Of a DNA stretch of 64,000 bases, positions 62,463 through 64,000 are shown in pieces. The position numbers were made by a program, and so were the translations under genes. This DNA is from Microplitis mediator (Eukaryota > Arthropoda > Insecta > Hymenoptera > Braconidae), in assembly GCF_029852145.1 (NCBI RefSeq), contig NC_079973.1, positions 2,852,001-2,916,000 on the forward strand, given 5' to 3'. Each line of letters opens with the position of its first letter. The stretch's first letter is position 1. Below the pieces are notes generated by a model. The model had not been told where the DNA came from and did not search any database. It saw nothing but the letters and a program-made list of their open reading frames with translations.

Positions 62463-63157
62463 GTAAGAGCCTTTTATAAACTTTTTATTTATCTTATTGC
62501 TCTTACATTTGATCTCTGTTCCATTATTCCCACTATTCTACTCCGACAACAACAACAACAACAACTATTACTATTATTATTATTATAGGTAATAAAAGAA
62601 TAAATTGCTTTGTCAGCCTGGTCTATTTTAATCTCGCATGCGTGTCGACTCTTGTTTGCGTCCCATTTATTAATATTTTCACTTTCAGGATGTCACCATA
62701 CAAGAATTTATCATTTAATTCCATCTCCATCTCCATCAATATAAATATAATATAATTTAAATCTTTTATAGCTAGAGTGGCTTATAAAATTTATCATAAA
62801 AGAGAGTGTGTATTGCAGCTCTGGGAGTGACTCTCGGGCATTTACCAAAGGGAGAGAAAGTCCCCGGGGGGACACCGGTAACGATACAAAAGACTGCTAA
62901 AGAGAGCCAGTAAAAAAATAATTAAAAAAAAAAAATACTATAAAAAGTGTACAGCTAATTATCGCTTGGCGTTATGACGCTCACTTTAATCCTCCGAGAG
63001 CTAATTCTTTAGCAGGAGCTATCGGAAAAATTTATTTTTAAGCAGAGAACCAGCCTACAGCATCCTTACACGCTTACACACACGTACACACTTAACTTAC
63101 ATAATACGCACATACTTACACCTATTGTCTATACCCAGGTGTAAATATCTATCAGAA

Positions 63158-63191
<34 letters not shown>

Positions 63192-63604
63192 ATATGTATA
63201 TATATCAAAGTGGCAGCTCGTTGTTGCATGAGGCGCAATGATTATCCCAGTGGCCTGGTGTCGGACATGAACTAAATATAAACATATATCAACATCAACA
63301 TAATATATAGGATATATAACGTCAGCAGAGTGCTATTCATCCTTGTTTAGTTCACTTACTCGCTCACTCTTATTATTTTTCCGCCTTTATTATTAATCAC
63401 CTCATGCACGAAATGATTTTTCCTCTGTATTAAGCATCGAGCTATTTTTCCTCATGCTTCTTTCGTCTGCCCACAATTACAAACTAATATATTAATAAAT
63501 AAATGTATATAAATATTACAATTATAAATCCATAATAATATTGTTAGTTGACCTGATATTAATTTCTCAATAATAATAATTAATAATTAATAATAATCAT
63601 AAAT
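62463..63604. other. Non-coding right flank
   Basis: AT-rich with CAA, ATT and TA microsatellites (62542-62585, 63160-63205). No gene is supported. Confidence 0.5.
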
Positions 63605-64000
63605 ACTAGAAAAAAATTGCGGAGTGAACGTGGATTGAATCCGGAGTAGATGACTGTGTATTTTATTTAATTCCCTTGGAGTAAAATTCACTCTGGATCA
63701 GATTCAAAATCCAGATCACTCTAAAATTACTCCGGTGGAAAAATAAACTCCCCATTTACTCAGTATACGGGGTGATTTTTTTTACTCCGAAACTCCGAGT
63801 AACGAAGGGGATTTTGATTTTTAAAAAATCCATAATAACTCCGAATCCACTCTTGATTTTTACAGTAGTGTAAAAAAAATTTCGAAGTGAGCGCGGATTA
63901 AATCCGGGGTAAATCTTGAAGTAAAATCCACTCTAGGGAGATTATTTGAATAACAAAACTTCGAATCAAAGTGAATTCAAATTTTAAAAAAATTCAGATC
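63605..64000. mobile_element. Two adjacent CGGAGTGA-type foldback copies, second cut by window end
   Basis: Copy 1 runs from about 63605 (ACTAGAAAAAAATTGCGGAG) to about 63876, where its inverted end reads ACTGTAAAAATCAAGAGTGG. Copy 2 starts at about 63866 (TACAGTAGTGTAAAAAAAAT then TTCGAAGTGAGCGCGGATT) and is truncated at 64000. Both share ATTGAATCCGG-type and CACTCT motifs with the element at 51976-52266. Confidence 0.55.

Overview
This is an AT-rich, intron-rich nuclear window from an insect. The encoded proteins (profilin, NOL10, AHSA1, SLC9B/NHA) look like insect orthologues. Compact genes with GT-AG introns beside very AT-rich, foldback-rich spacers suggest a hymenopteran, possibly a parasitoid wasp; that placement is inference. 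No rRNA, tRNA, CRISPR or prokaryote-style operon was seen.

Layout. (1) 1-1.4 kb: a long palindromic repeat and a GC-rich, promoter-like patch. (2) 1.4-4.5 kb, minus: a complete seven-exon SLC9B cation/proton antiporter. (3) 4.5-18.7 kb: no supported protein gene; it holds three recognisable transposon-like or duplicated blocks (9178-10935 with a nested element, 12331-12847, 15402-16087). (4) 18.7-34 kb, plus: one 11-coding-exon gene for a 1343-residue, mostly disordered protein I do not recognise. Its stop is a TAG followed in frame by 89 open codons that end in a CaaX-like Cys-Ile-Ala-Gln. (5) 34-41 kb: AT-rich flank with foldback elements. (6) 41.2-44.8 kb, minus: profilin (chickadee). (7) 46.0-50.5 kb, plus: NOL10, head to head with profilin. 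(8) 51.1-53.8 kb, plus: a seven-transmembrane, gustatory-receptor-like protein. (9) 54.1-54.7 kb, minus: a small secreted cysteine-containing protein. (10) 55.3-59.4 kb, plus: AHSA1, the Hsp90 ATPase activator, with a perfect four-unit heat-shock element and TATA box upstream. (11) 59.4-64 kb: mostly non-coding; one weak first-exon candidate and foldback copies at the edge.

The genes do not form a pathway; they are ordinary neighbours. Coding frames were stitched by hand: in every multi-exon model the exon phases match and the total length is a multiple of three. The most unusual signals are the readthrough/CaaX tail, the HSE-TATA promoter, a substituted ion-site motif in the antiporter, and several families of foldback elements concentrated in introns.
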